Shown here piece by piece: positions 25,262-32,519 of a stretch of 64,000 bases of DNA. This stretch comes from JAXGXJ01 sp050943595 (GTDB taxonomy: Bacteria; Actinomycetota; Thermoleophilia; RBG-16-64-13). Below the pieces are notes generated by a model. The model was not told the origin of the DNA. It did not search any database and was given only the letters and a program-made list of their open reading frames with translations. A program made the position numbers and the translations under genes. The stretch is from the NCBI GenBank assembly GCA_050943595.1, contig JBMNPM010000009.1, forward strand, positions 16,847 to 80,846. The letters run 5' to 3'. The stretch's first letter is position 1. Every line of letters starts with the position of its first letter.

Positions 25262-26620
25262 ATGGACGGCAGGCGAGGGACATCCTCACGGCGGTCGGTG
25301 CACCGGTGTGCGCGTCACCTGCTCCTAGTGGTGGGCCTTGCCGCGATAATGGTCCTGGCCTACTCCACCATGGCGTCGGCCGCCTCGGCGACGGTGGTCT
25401 CTCGGGGAGCGGGGGGGAGTGGGAAGATCGCGCTCACCTTCGACGACAACAATTCGCCCACGCGGGCCTTAGCGGTGCTGCGGGCGTTGCAACGCTATCA
25501 GGTGCCGGCTACGCTTTTCGTCATTGGCGACTCGGTGAATGCCTACCCGTCTATCAACGCCGAGATCGTCAAAGGTATGGCGGCCGGTCTGTTCGAGGTG
25601 GGGGATCACACCCGGTCGCACCCCAACCTGGCTCGGCTCTCCAGTTCCGGTATGGCCGCACAGATTGGTGGTGGCACCGATGCTTTTCGCAAAGCTACGG
25701 GGGCTAGGACCGTACCCCTGTTCCGGCCTCCTTATGGCTCGACGAACGCGCGCGTGGCGGCGGTTGCCGGCCAGAAGGGGTTCGATTACCTCATTCTGTG
25801 GGACATCGATCCGCGCGATTGGGCCGGCACTTCTGCCGCGGCTATCACCAACCACATCGTCAGCAGGGCGCATAGCGGCGCTATCGTGGTCATGCACCTG
25901 TCGGCGCCGCACACGGCGGCCGCCATTCCCGGTCTGGTCTCCAAACTGCGTGCCAAGGGTTATGAACTGGTGACGGTCTCGACGATGCTCAAGGGCGACC
26001 GTCTCTTTCTCGACGTGGTGTCGGGAAGCGAGGCCGGCCGCGCCATCGCGCGCCTGGTCGCCGCGGGCTTCATGAGTGGCTACAACAGCAACTACTTCGG
26101 AACACGAGACAGTATCACGCGGGCTCAGGTGGCTAAGGTCTCGACGCTGGTGGGGGGGATCCACACCAGTGAGGTCGAGGGCGTCGCCACCCCGGTGTTT
26201 GCCGACGTACCGGCGCGTCTGGATTCCGCAGGAAGGCCGGTCTCGTACCCCTTCGACTTTGTGCAGGAAGCCGCGGCTGCCGGACTGGTAGTGGGCTCGT
26301 CGACTGGCGAGGGCACCATGGTCTTCAACCCCAGCCGGGCTATCAATCGGGTGCAGCTTGCGACCATCGTGGCCCGCATGGTCCGGCAATTCAAGGGCTA
26401 TCCTGCCACGGCCACCGAGGCTGGCTTGGCCGAGGTTGCTTTTGCCGATGTGCCCGCCTATGCGGCTGCAGATGTGTCGCTGGTGGCGGCCTTAGGTCTG
26501 ATGATTGGAACGGGAAAGAAAACCTTCATGCCTTGGTCGGGAGCCGTGCGTGCGCAGGTTGCTGTGGTCATGAGCCGGTACCTGGATCTGCCGCATATGC
26601 GGCCGGGAGACCGACAGTAG
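25262..26620 (+). CDS. Secreted polysaccharide deacetylase with SLH domains
   Basis: 452 residues; GAAGGAGG precedes the ATG. A signal peptide is visible (basic start, LLLVVGLAAIMVLAYS, cleavage near ASAAS). The NodB domain lies at about 55-245: IALTFDDN (catalytic/metal Asp pair), HTRSHP (metal His pair), FRPPYGSTNARV, DIDPRDWAG and VVMHLS. The canonical TFDDGP has become TFDDNN. The C-terminal ~190 residues hold S-layer-homology-like repeats (AIARLVAAGFMSGYNSNYFG, TRAQVAKVSTLVGG, VAALGLMIGTG) that would attach it to wall polymer. Likely role: deacetylation of peptidoglycan or wall polysaccharide outside the cell. The 3' end overlaps the convergent kinase gene by 53 bases. Confidence 0.88.
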   Translation: MDGRRGTSSRRSVHRCARHLLLVVGLAAIMVLAYSTMASAASATVVSRGAGGSGKIALTFDDNNSPTRALAVLRALQRYQVPATLFVIGDSVNAYPSINAEIVKGMAAGLFEVGDHTRSHPNLARLSSSGMAAQIGGGTDAFRKATGARTVPLFRPPYGSTNARVAAVAGQKGFDYLILWDIDPRDWAGTSAAAITNHIVSRAHSGAIVVMHLSAPHTAAAIPGLVSKLRAKGYELVTVSTMLKGDRLFLDVVSGSEAGRAIARLVAAGFMSGYNSNYFGTRDSITRAQVAKVSTLVGGIHTSEVEGVATPVFADVPARLDSAGRPVSYPFDFVQEAAAAGLVVGSSTGEGTMVFNPSRAINRVQLATIVARMVRQFKGYPATATEAGLAEVAFADVPAYAAADVSLVAALGLMIGTGKKTFMPWSGAVRAQVAVVMSRYLDLPHMRPGDRQ

Positions 26621-27914
26621 CGTCCAGTCCCCCGCTGGGGATTCCTCGGAGGATGATTTCGCCCCTGTGGGCTGCAGCCACCGACTTGACGATGGACAGC
26701 CCCAGCCCGAAGCCCCCTGTCTTGCGGCTCCGGGACTTGTCTGGACGGTAGAAGCGCTCGAGCAATCGATCGACATCCTCGTCTGAGAGCGTAGCGCCAC
26801 TATTGGCGACGTTCAGCACAGCCTTGCCGGCTGCGGTGAAGGTCTTTACTGCGAACCAGCCCTCGGGGACATTGTGGCGGATGGCGTTCTCCACCAGGTT
26901 GCCGATCATGCGCTCCACGAGCGCGTGATCTCCACGGACCGGTGCTGGGCGGAGTTCTAATTCCAGGCGTAGATTCAGCGTGTTGGCATTTCCTAACGCC
27001 AGTTCCACCTGCTTCTGGGTGATGGCCGCCAGATCCAAGTCTAGGAACGTGAGGGAACTTTCTGTGCGTGCAAGCACGAGCAGTCCGTCGATAAGGTGTT
27101 CGCTGCGGTTGACGGCCTCGGTTATAGCTGCACCCATCTCATGAAGTTCGTCTAAAGAGAGATCGGGGTCGCTCAGAGCCACGTCTATCTCGGTGCGGAT
27201 GATGGTGAGGGGTGTGCGCAGCTCGTGGGAGGCGTTGGCGACGAATTCTTTCTGGGCCGTAAAAGCGGTGTCCAACCGAGCCAACATGGCGTCGAAGGTG
27301 TCGGCCAACTCCTTTAATTCGTCTCGGGGGCCCTTGAGGGCGATGCGTTCGTGCAGCGTTGAGTCCGAAAGGCGGCGGGCTGTACCGGTGATGGCGTTCA
27401 GGGGGCGCAACGCACGACCGGCCACCACCCAGGCTAGTCCGAAGGTGACCACGGCCATGATGACTAAGGCCATTATGGACTTGCCCCACAGCTGGCGCAG
27501 CGCTTCTTCTTTTAGTTCACGTTGCGCTTCGTCGATCAGGCGGGGGACGGGTATACCGTTTACGGTGATGTAGCGGGGCATCTCACCGAATGCACTGGGG
27601 ACAGACCCATATTCGAGTAGCTCCTGTGGGATTCCGTAATGCTCGGCGATCACTGCGCGCGCCTTCTCCGGAGCGATGGTCAGGCCATCATGGACAAGGA
27701 AGAAGTTGACGGTGATGAGGATTATCCCCGCAAGGACGAAGAGACCGCCGTACCACAGGGTGAGCTTCAGGCGTATGGTGAGGCCGCGACGATGACGCCT
27801 CTCGTGCGCCGGCGCAGTCGAGGTTGCAGAGGCCGTGAGGTCCGTTCTCTCGGGCGATGGCTCTGGGCTTGGTTCCGCGGGTGTCGTTTCCTGAGTCACG
27901 GCAGTCGCCGTCAT
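26568..27914 (-). CDS. Membrane sensor histidine kinase
   Basis: 448 residues, classical layout. TM1 is near 52-72 (LWYGGLFVLAGIILITVNFF), followed by an extracytoplasmic sensor of ~75 residues, TM2 near 145-165 and a HAMP domain (ALRPLNAITGTARRLSD). HisKA has FVANASHELRTPLTII with the phospho-accepting His. HATPase_c has NLVENAIRHN (N box) and GGFGLGLSIVKSVAAAH (G2 box). It partners the response regulator that starts upstream, 52 bases away. The Pro/Ser/Thr-rich N-terminal ~40 residues precede TM1 and look unstructured. The stimulus is unknown; the htrA neighbour suggests envelope stress. Confidence 0.93.
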   Translation of the reverse strand: MTATAVTQETTPAEPSPEPSPERTDLTASATSTAPAHERRHRRGLTIRLKLTLWYGGLFVLAGIILITVNFFLVHDGLTIAPEKARAVIAEHYGIPQELLEYGSVPSAFGEMPRYITVNGIPVPRLIDEAQRELKEEALRQLWGKSIMALVIMAVVTFGLAWVVAGRALRPLNAITGTARRLSDSTLHERIALKGPRDELKELADTFDAMLARLDTAFTAQKEFVANASHELRTPLTIIRTEIDVALSDPDLSLDELHEMGAAITEAVNRSEHLIDGLLVLARTESSLTFLDLDLAAITQKQVELALGNANTLNLRLELELRPAPVRGDHALVERMIGNLVENAIRHNVPEGWFAVKTFTAAGKAVLNVANSGATLSDEDVDRLLERFYRPDKSRSRKTGGFGLGLSIVKSVAAAHRGEIILRGIPSGGLDATVGLPAAYAADPGTGS

Positions 27915-27966
27915 AACCGTAGACAGTGCTTCGGCTGTCTGTAGAGGCTTGGTCTAGGAGGCGACT

Positions 27967-28623
27967 TCATATCCGATAGCCGACTCCCGCCACGGTCTCG
28001 ATCAGGGGCGGATCGCCCAGTTTTTTCCTGAGGGTCATCACGGTCATGCGTACTACGTTAGTGAAGGGGTCGGTGTTTTCGTCCCATACTTTTTCGAGGA
28101 GCTCTTCAGTGCTCACCACCCGGCCTCCGGCGGAGAGCAACACCTCCAGCAGGCCGAACTCCTTCTTGGTCAGCCTAAGGTCGGTGCCGCCCCGTTCTGC
28201 CACGTGGCGGCCCGGGTCTAGTACCAGATCAGCTGAGGTGAGGACCGGTGGGAGGGGTACGCTCGTCCGCCGGCCTAGGGCGCGGATCCGGGCAACCAAT
28301 TCTTGGAGTGCGAAAGGCTTGGGGAGATAATCGTCGGCCCCTAGGGTGGTCAGCCCGGTGACTCGATCCTTGATGGATCCGGCAGCGGTCAGCATAAGGA
28401 TGCGGCAGATCGACTGTCTGGCCACCAGCTCCCGGCAGACATCGTCGCCGTGTACTACAGGGAGGTTGCGATCGAGGACCACGACGTCGTAGCTGTTTAT
28501 GGCGGTCTTTTCCAGGGCCGACCTGCCATCGAACACTACGTCGACCGCCATGGACTCTCTGCGCAGGCCGCGGGCGATGGTTGTGGCCAGGCGTTCTTCA
28601 TCTTCGACCAATAGGACCCGCAC
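27967..28623 (-). CDS. OmpR/PhoB-type response regulator
   Basis: 218 residues. The receiver domain has the acidic pair in LLVEDEE and the phospho-acceptor D51 in VVVLDRNLP; LTAAG and LPKPFALQELVARIRAL complete it. The C-terminal winged helix (about 128-218) has LTKKEFGLLEVLLSAGGRVV and VVRMTVMTLRKKLGDPP. It is first in a two-gene operon with the kinase and is divergent from htrA. The shared spacer contains 11-base-spaced CTGTAA repeats that fit an OmpR-type tandem site. Confidence 0.94.
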   Translation of the reverse strand: MRVLLVEDEERLATTIARGLRRESMAVDVVFDGRSALEKTAINSYDVVVLDRNLPVVHGDDVCRELVARQSICRILMLTAAGSIKDRVTGLTTLGADDYLPKPFALQELVARIRALGRRTSVPLPPVLTSADLVLDPGRHVAERGGTDLRLTKKEFGLLEVLLSAGGRVVSTEELLEKVWDENTDPFTNVVRMTVMTLRKKLGDPPLIETVAGVGYRI

Positions 28624-28678
28624 CGTGTCTCCTTCTCGCCGGTTTGAGAGGCCGCGCTCTCATGATACTCGTGGCAGC

Positions 28679-28707
28679 ATAGTAAGAGTCTACGCATGGG
28701 CCTGTAA
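28679..28707 (-). promoter_or_regulatory. Candidate promoter of the response-regulator operon
   Basis: On the minus strand TTACAG, 17 bases, TACTAT. The -35 box lies within the first CTGTAAGG repeat, so a regulator bound at the repeats would act on this promoter. Confidence 0.5.
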
Positions 28708-28758
28708 GGTCGCTGTAAAGATGATCCTTACGGGCTGATCCTTACGGGCTCTTTACAG
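28702..28758. promoter_or_regulatory. Candidate response-regulator operator between divergent regulator and htrA genes
   Basis: CTGTAAGG (28702-28709) and CTGTAAAG (28713-28720) are spaced 11 bases apart, one helical turn, as in OmpR/PhoB tandem sites. An inverted copy, CTTTACAG, lies at 28751-28758 facing htrA. The arrangement suggests control of both divergent genes by the adjacent regulator; this is inference. Confidence 0.5.
28723..28750. repeat. Perfect 14-bp tandem duplication
   Basis: GATCCTTACGGGCT occurs at 28723-28736 and 28737-28750 without mismatch, lying between the direct and inverted CTGTAAAG sites and so changing their spacing by 14 bases. Confidence 0.9.
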
Positions 28759-28847
28759 GGTGGCCGGTAAAATAAAAAGTGTACTCGGATTGTGCCTTTG
28801 GCGCTCGGGTACAATGGGTCGAGCAGTCCAGCACGGAGGTAGTCGAC

Positions 28848-30053
28848 ATGGTATTCAGGCGTCCGGTCGCGAGCGGTGGGAAGCGGCTTAGGTGGACCCT
28901 TATTGAGCTGATGTTGGCTCTGACATTGATGGGTCTTGGAGGCTGGAGTCTCGTCGGCTGTTCGGCTCAGACTGTGACAGAGGACTCTTCTACTTCATCG
29001 ACCGCCTCTGCGATAACCGGCCGGACGGCTCCGGCGGGTGAGACTACAGATGCCACTATGCGCGCCGGGACAACGATGGCTGCCGGCGATGCAATGGCGA
29101 GCCCCGCCCAGAGTGTGGCCACCAAACTCGGGCCCAGCGTGGTCAACATCGCCGTCCGCGGCACGGTCCAGGGTCTGTTCGGGCAACAACAGAGCTACTC
29201 CGGGGAAGGGTCTGGCGTTATCTATACCAACGACGGCAAGATCATCACGAACAATCACGTCGTTACGGATGACTATGGTGGTGTCGTGCGCGACCTAGAG
29301 GTGACTTTAGCCACCGGGCAGAAGCTGGCCGCCGGCGTCATCGGACGGGACGCACTGACCGACCTGGCTGTGATAAAGGTGGATGCCAGTATGGATCTGC
29401 CTGCCGCCACCTTTCGGAATGACCAGCCCAGCGTGGGTGAGTATGCGGTGGCCATCGGTAGCCCTCTCGGCTATGAGAATTCCGTGACTCTCGGCGTCGT
29501 TTCCGGTCTCGCCCGCAGCATCGAGGGCGTATCGGGTCCGGAAGGCGTGGCGCTCAACAACCTCATCCAGACAGATGCTCCCATCAGCCCGGGCAATTCC
29601 GGCGGTGCCTTGGCCAACGCCAATGGTGAAGTCATCGGTATCAATGTGGCCTACCTGCCCGCCCAGACGGGTGCCGTCAATATCGGTTTCGCCATCCCCT
29701 CTGTGGTCGCTACCCAAGTGGCGGACGAGATCATCAAAACGGGCAAGGCCACCCATTCCTACCTGGGTGTTGGTCCGCAGACTGTGACTACCGAGTTGCA
29801 GCGGCGATTTGGGTTGTCCCGCTCCTCGGGCGTCCTGGTGGCCGAAGTGACCCTGAATGGTCCGGCCGACAAGGCGGGCATCAAGCGAGGCGACATCATC
29901 TTCAAAATTGGGGACCGCGAGATGGTCACGTCTAGCGATCTACTGGTTGCCATCCGCGACAAGAAGCCTGGGGATCGTGTGCAGGTGACTCTGGACCGTG
30001 ATGGTCGGACTTCCACCGTCACTGTCACGCTGCAAGAGCGGCCTTCGGAATGA
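28848..30053 (+). CDS. htrA: HtrA/DegP-type serine protease with PDZ domain
   Basis: 401 residues from ATG 28848 (GGAGGT seven bases upstream). The N-terminal hydrophobic segment ends in LVGC, a possible lipobox with C38, so it may be a lipoprotein; otherwise it is a membrane anchor. A Ser/Thr-rich linker follows. The trypsin-like domain has the full triad: H137 in NNHVVT, D172 in ALTDLAVIKVD and S251 in SPGNSGGALANANG. One PDZ domain spans about 300-395 (GVLVAEVTLNGPADKAGIKR). It degrades or refolds damaged envelope proteins. TACAAT at 28810-28815 may be its -10, with no good -35, as expected for an activator-dependent promoter. Confidence 0.93.
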   Translation: MVFRRPVASGGKRLRWTLIELMLALTLMGLGGWSLVGCSAQTVTEDSSTSSTASAITGRTAPAGETTDATMRAGTTMAAGDAMASPAQSVATKLGPSVVNIAVRGTVQGLFGQQQSYSGEGSGVIYTNDGKIITNNHVVTDDYGGVVRDLEVTLATGQKLAAGVIGRDALTDLAVIKVDASMDLPAATFRNDQPSVGEYAVAIGSPLGYENSVTLGVVSGLARSIEGVSGPEGVALNNLIQTDAPISPGNSGGALANANGEVIGINVAYLPAQTGAVNIGFAIPSVVATQVADEIIKTGKATHSYLGVGPQTVTTELQRRFGLSRSSGVLVAEVTLNGPADKAGIKRGDIIFKIGDREMVTSSDLLVAIRDKKPGDRVQVTLDRDGRTSTVTVTLQERPSE

Positions 30054-30083
30054 TCGGTCGATTAGGAAAGACACTTGTGTGCG

Positions 30084-30127
30084 GAGCTGCTGAGAAGGGA
30101 AATCGCTGTTGTGTTGCTCAGCAGCTC
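30084..30127 (+). terminator. Inverted repeat downstream of htrA
   Basis: GAGCTGCTGAG and CTCAGCAGCTC form a perfect 11-bp stem around a 22-base loop, 31 bases after the htrA stop. It has no T-run. The arms resemble the GCTGCTGA termini of the adjacent palindromic element, so it may be a decayed copy rather than a terminator. Confidence 0.4.
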
Positions 30128-30133
30128 TCTAGG

Positions 30134-30290
30134 GGCTGTTGAAAAACGAAACCCCGGCCGCCAGAACGCACTGAGCAGCACGATAGTACGTCATCGGTCG
30201 CGCGAATAGCGCTGCTATTCGCGCTTCCTCTATCCTTCTCTCGCACGTGCTGATCGTGTTCTGGCGGCGAAGTGTCATATTTCAGCAGCC
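30134..30290 (+). repeat. Full-length copy (C) of dispersed palindromic element
   Basis: 157 bases with inverted termini (left GGCTGTTGAAAAACGAA, right end on the minus strand GGCTGCTGAAATATGACAC). Each is followed inwards by CGCCAGAACGC-like arms that pair with one another. The centre is a hairpin, GCGCGAATAGC-GCT-GCTATTCGCGC. No open frame encodes a transposase. The right end stops two bases before the acyP stop codon. It serves as the reference copy for the other six. Confidence 0.85.
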
Positions 30291-30292
30291 TG

Positions 30293-30616
30293 CTAACGGA
30301 TGGTGAAGCTTTTCTCGCCTTCCGGCGTCTCGTCCTGCACATGTACGGCGGTAACGTTGGCCAGCGCAGGACCGCGGTGGGTCCAGGCTACTAGGGCCTC
30401 TGTAGCCTCGCGAGAGCCTTCGTACACAGCCTCGACCCGTCCATCGGGGAGATTGCGGATCCAGCCAGAGACGCCCAGCCGGGTAGCCTCTCGGTAGGTG
30501 CTGTCCCGGAAGCAGACGCCCTGCACGTGGCCCTCTACGAAGACATGGAGGCGGCAACGGTGGTCCGAGCGGTCAGGAGCAGGAGGGTCGTGATCGGGCA
30601 ATCGGTGACTGCTCAC
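30293..30616 (-). CDS. acyP: Acylphosphatase
   Basis: 107 residues from GTG 30616 (AAGG eight bases upstream, four bases after the stop of the DUF4126 gene). Conserved blocks are HVFVEGHVQGVCFRD, with the phosphate-binding loop and catalytic Arg, and GVSGWIRNLPDGRVEAVYEG, with the catalytic Asn. It hydrolyses acyl phosphates such as carbamoyl phosphate or 1,3-bisphosphoglycerate. About 17 residues precede the domain, slightly more than usual, so TTG 15 bases later is an alternative start. The stop abuts a palindromic element. Confidence 0.88.
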   Translation of the reverse strand: MSSHRLPDHDPPAPDRSDHRCRLHVFVEGHVQGVCFRDSTYREATRLGVSGWIRNLPDGRVEAVYEGSREATEALVAWTHRGPALANVTAVHVQDETPEGEKSFTIR

Positions 30617-30620
30617 GGTC

Positions 30621-31220
30621 TCAGCCTTGAAGGATACGGAGTCCCTTATGTTTCCGCTTCTGCCGTTGCTGAAGCCGGTAGGCAAATAGGAAGAGTAAGA
30701 GCACAAGCAGAGCACCCAATAGAGGTACAAGCACGAAGACCAGGGTACCCACCAAGACGGTTAAGTCTGTGTACACCCCCAGCAAGATGATAGGCCCACT
30801 GTCCGCCGTGGCGCCGGGGCGTACCGAACGCAGTGTGTGGTCGGCCAAGCCGGCAATGACCAGCCCCAGGATGGCGCACACCACGATGATGATCCAGTTC
30901 TTCTCGGCCATAGCGGCGGCGAAGACAAGCCCGCCGAGGACGATTTTGACCGGTTGCATGATCTGATCGCGGATAGCCATGATGGCGGGCATCTTGTCCA
31001 CGGCGATTTCGATGACCGCCAGAACAAAGAGCAAGACGATGATCCAGGTGTGGTCGAGGAACTCGAACCACGTCCCCTTGAAGACCGGCGCACTAGCAAA
31101 CTCTAATCGGGAATAGAGAGCCAGGAAGGCCAAGGGTAAGAAGGCCCGCAGACCGGTGAGGACCGAAAGACCGGCGCCCATGCAGACGCGCGCGTACACG
31201 CTGTTGAAGACGGCATCCAT
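30621..31220 (-). CDS. DUF4126-family integral membrane protein
   Basis: 199 residues with about five hydrophobic segments (GAGLSVLTGLRAFLPLAFLA, WIIVLLFVLAVIEIAVD, IVLGGLVFAAAMA, IIIVVCAILGLVIAGLA, LVGTLVFVLVPLLGALLVLL) and a basic C-terminus (QQRQKRKHK). The GLRAFLPL start and VDKMP segment fit the DUF4126 family, whose function is unknown. It is co-transcribed with acyP immediately downstream. Nothing in the sequence shows a substrate. Confidence 0.75.
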   Translation of the reverse strand: MDAVFNSVYARVCMGAGLSVLTGLRAFLPLAFLALYSRLEFASAPVFKGTWFEFLDHTWIIVLLFVLAVIEIAVDKMPAIMAIRDQIMQPVKIVLGGLVFAAAMAEKNWIIIVVCAILGLVIAGLADHTLRSVRPGATADSGPIILLGVYTDLTVLVGTLVFVLVPLLGALLVLLLFLFAYRLQQRQKRKHKGLRILQG

Positions 31221-31441
31221 GCGGAGACTTAGTCTAGCATGCGAGAGCGACGCCCTGTCACCGGAAGCGGAGAGGTTTCATGTCGTATAGTCCGGCGGCA
31301 CGAGGCGGTTCGACTTAGTATGGGCCTCGTATCTTGACACAGGTGTCGAGTCATGTGGGGCTCGGATGCTACAATCCCTGGGCCGATGGATGGCACCGTC
31401 GGCGGCGTGTGAAGGTGCGTGAGCGGGTCGCCATATGTCAC

Positions 31442-31514
31442 GCCCTCGTAGCTCAGGGGATAGAGCAAAGGTTTCCTAAACCTTGTGTCGGCCGTTCGAA
31501 TCGGCCCGAGGGCG
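31442..31514 (+). tRNA. tRNA-Arg (anticodon CCU)
   Basis: A 73-base cloverleaf: acceptor GCCCTCG pairs with CGAGGGC, the D-arm contains AGCTCAGGGGATAGAGC, the anticodon stem AAGGT/ACCTT encloses loop TTCCTAA (anticodon CCT in DNA), and the T-arm GGCCGTTCGAATCGGCC has the invariant TTCGAAT. CCA is not encoded. It reads AGG codons. Confidence 0.93.
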
Positions 31515-31581
31515 CTCATTATATGTTTAGCCTGTAAATTCGCTTGAGGCCTCGGCTAGGTTCCTATGCTCGATGTTGGGA

Positions 31582-31717
31582 GGCTGCTGAAAAACGAAAC
31601 CCCGGCCGCCAGAACGCATTGAGCGGCACGGTAGTACGTTATCGGTCGCGCGAATAGCGCTATTCGCGCTCCCCTATCCTTTTCTCGCACGTGCTAATCG
31701 TGTTCTGGCGGCGAAAA
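31582..31717 (+). repeat. Copy (D) of dispersed palindromic element, right terminus lost
   Basis: It begins GGCTGCTGAAAAACGAA and follows the 30134-30290 copy closely through a perfect central palindrome (GCGCGAATAGC/GCTATTCGCGC) to TTCTGGCGGCGAAA, then diverges before the right terminus. It lies 67 bases after the tRNA. The remaining spacer up to 31877 shows no recognisable site. Confidence 0.82.
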
Positions 31718-31877
31718 TTGATCGGCATGAAACTGTCTTGAACGATTTCTGGACGCGGGAGATGGGGTGCGATGGTCTACTTACCGGCAGGTAAACGAGG
31801 CGCTCGAGAAAAGGTCAAGCTACCTTACGATCCCCAGATGTCTAGGTGGCTGAGAGGCGGTCTATTTTGCTGCCGCG

Positions 31878-32519
31878 GTGGTCATGTCGGGGTTGGCGGT
31901 TCTACTTATCATGATGCCCGGCGAGCGAGTGACTCGCGAGACTAATATGTCGGCTAAGGAAGGACTCGTTACCAAGGTAGTCGAAGCCCAAGGTGACCAC
32001 CTAGAGCTCGTAGTGCTGCTTGCGGCTGGGGCTATCTTTTTGGTTATATGGGCGGCAAATGGGCTTAAGTTCACTACTTTAAAAGCCGGGCTCTTCGAAG
32101 GTGTGGCTCAGCCTCCAGAAATGAAGGCTGCATTGGGTTGGAGTAATACATTGCAGGAGCCACTGGACGTGAGCCCACCGATACACAAGCTGGCAAAAAC
32201 GGACAACGTCGAACCCCGGGGTAAAGAAGAGGGATTTGTGGAATTGCATGGCGAGACGGAAGCCATATACTCGCTTGAAGCGGTTCCAACCCAGGTAATC
32301 AAGGATCTGCTGAATAATTGGCCGTATGATCAGCAATTTCCGATACATTTATCGGCGTTTGAATTTGCCGCACGTAAACTCGGTGAAGGTAATCACCCCT
32401 GGACCATAAAGTTTAAAAACCTCCCTGCTATCCGAGTCTCGTACGGGGGTAGGCGAAGAGAGGCCCGCGTTTGCTCGTCTATTTTGGGGCAGGGGCAGTT
32501 CGTTTTCAGTTGGCATTGA
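31878..32519 (+). CDS. Hypothetical protein with two hydrophobic segments
   Basis: 213 residues that I do not recognise. Two hydrophobic stretches (VVMSGLAVLLIMM at the start and LVVLLAAGAIFLVIWAA near 44-60) suggest membrane insertion, followed by a soluble ~150-residue part with VPTQVIKDLLNNWPYDQQFP and a basic RRREARVC near the end. Starts at GTG 31878 or ATG 31884 are both possible and neither has a good ribosome-binding site. Base composition is visibly more AT-rich than the neighbours. Flanked by a tRNA and a palindromic element, it may be acquired DNA. The last 14 bases overlap the convergent GGDEF gene. Coding status is likely but not certain. Confidence 0.5.
   Translation: MVMSGLAVLLIMMPGERVTRETNMSAKEGLVTKVVEAQGDHLELVVLLAAGAIFLVIWAANGLKFTTLKAGLFEGVAQPPEMKAALGWSNTLQEPLDVSPPIHKLAKTDNVEPRGKEEGFVELHGETEAIYSLEAVPTQVIKDLLNNWPYDQQFPIHLSAFEFAARKLGEGNHPWTIKFKNLPAIRVSYGGRRREARVCSSILGQGQFVFSWH

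Noticed and set aside
31334..31375. TTGACA and TACAAT upstream of tRNA-Arg
   Set aside because: The hexamers are 30 bases apart, too far for a sigma-70 promoter; no better -35 was seen.
32079..32348. Minus-strand frame inside the hypothetical gene at 31878-32519
   Set aside because: It is short, without motifs or a ribosome-binding site; the plus-strand frame is longer and has sensible membrane segments, though neither is proven.
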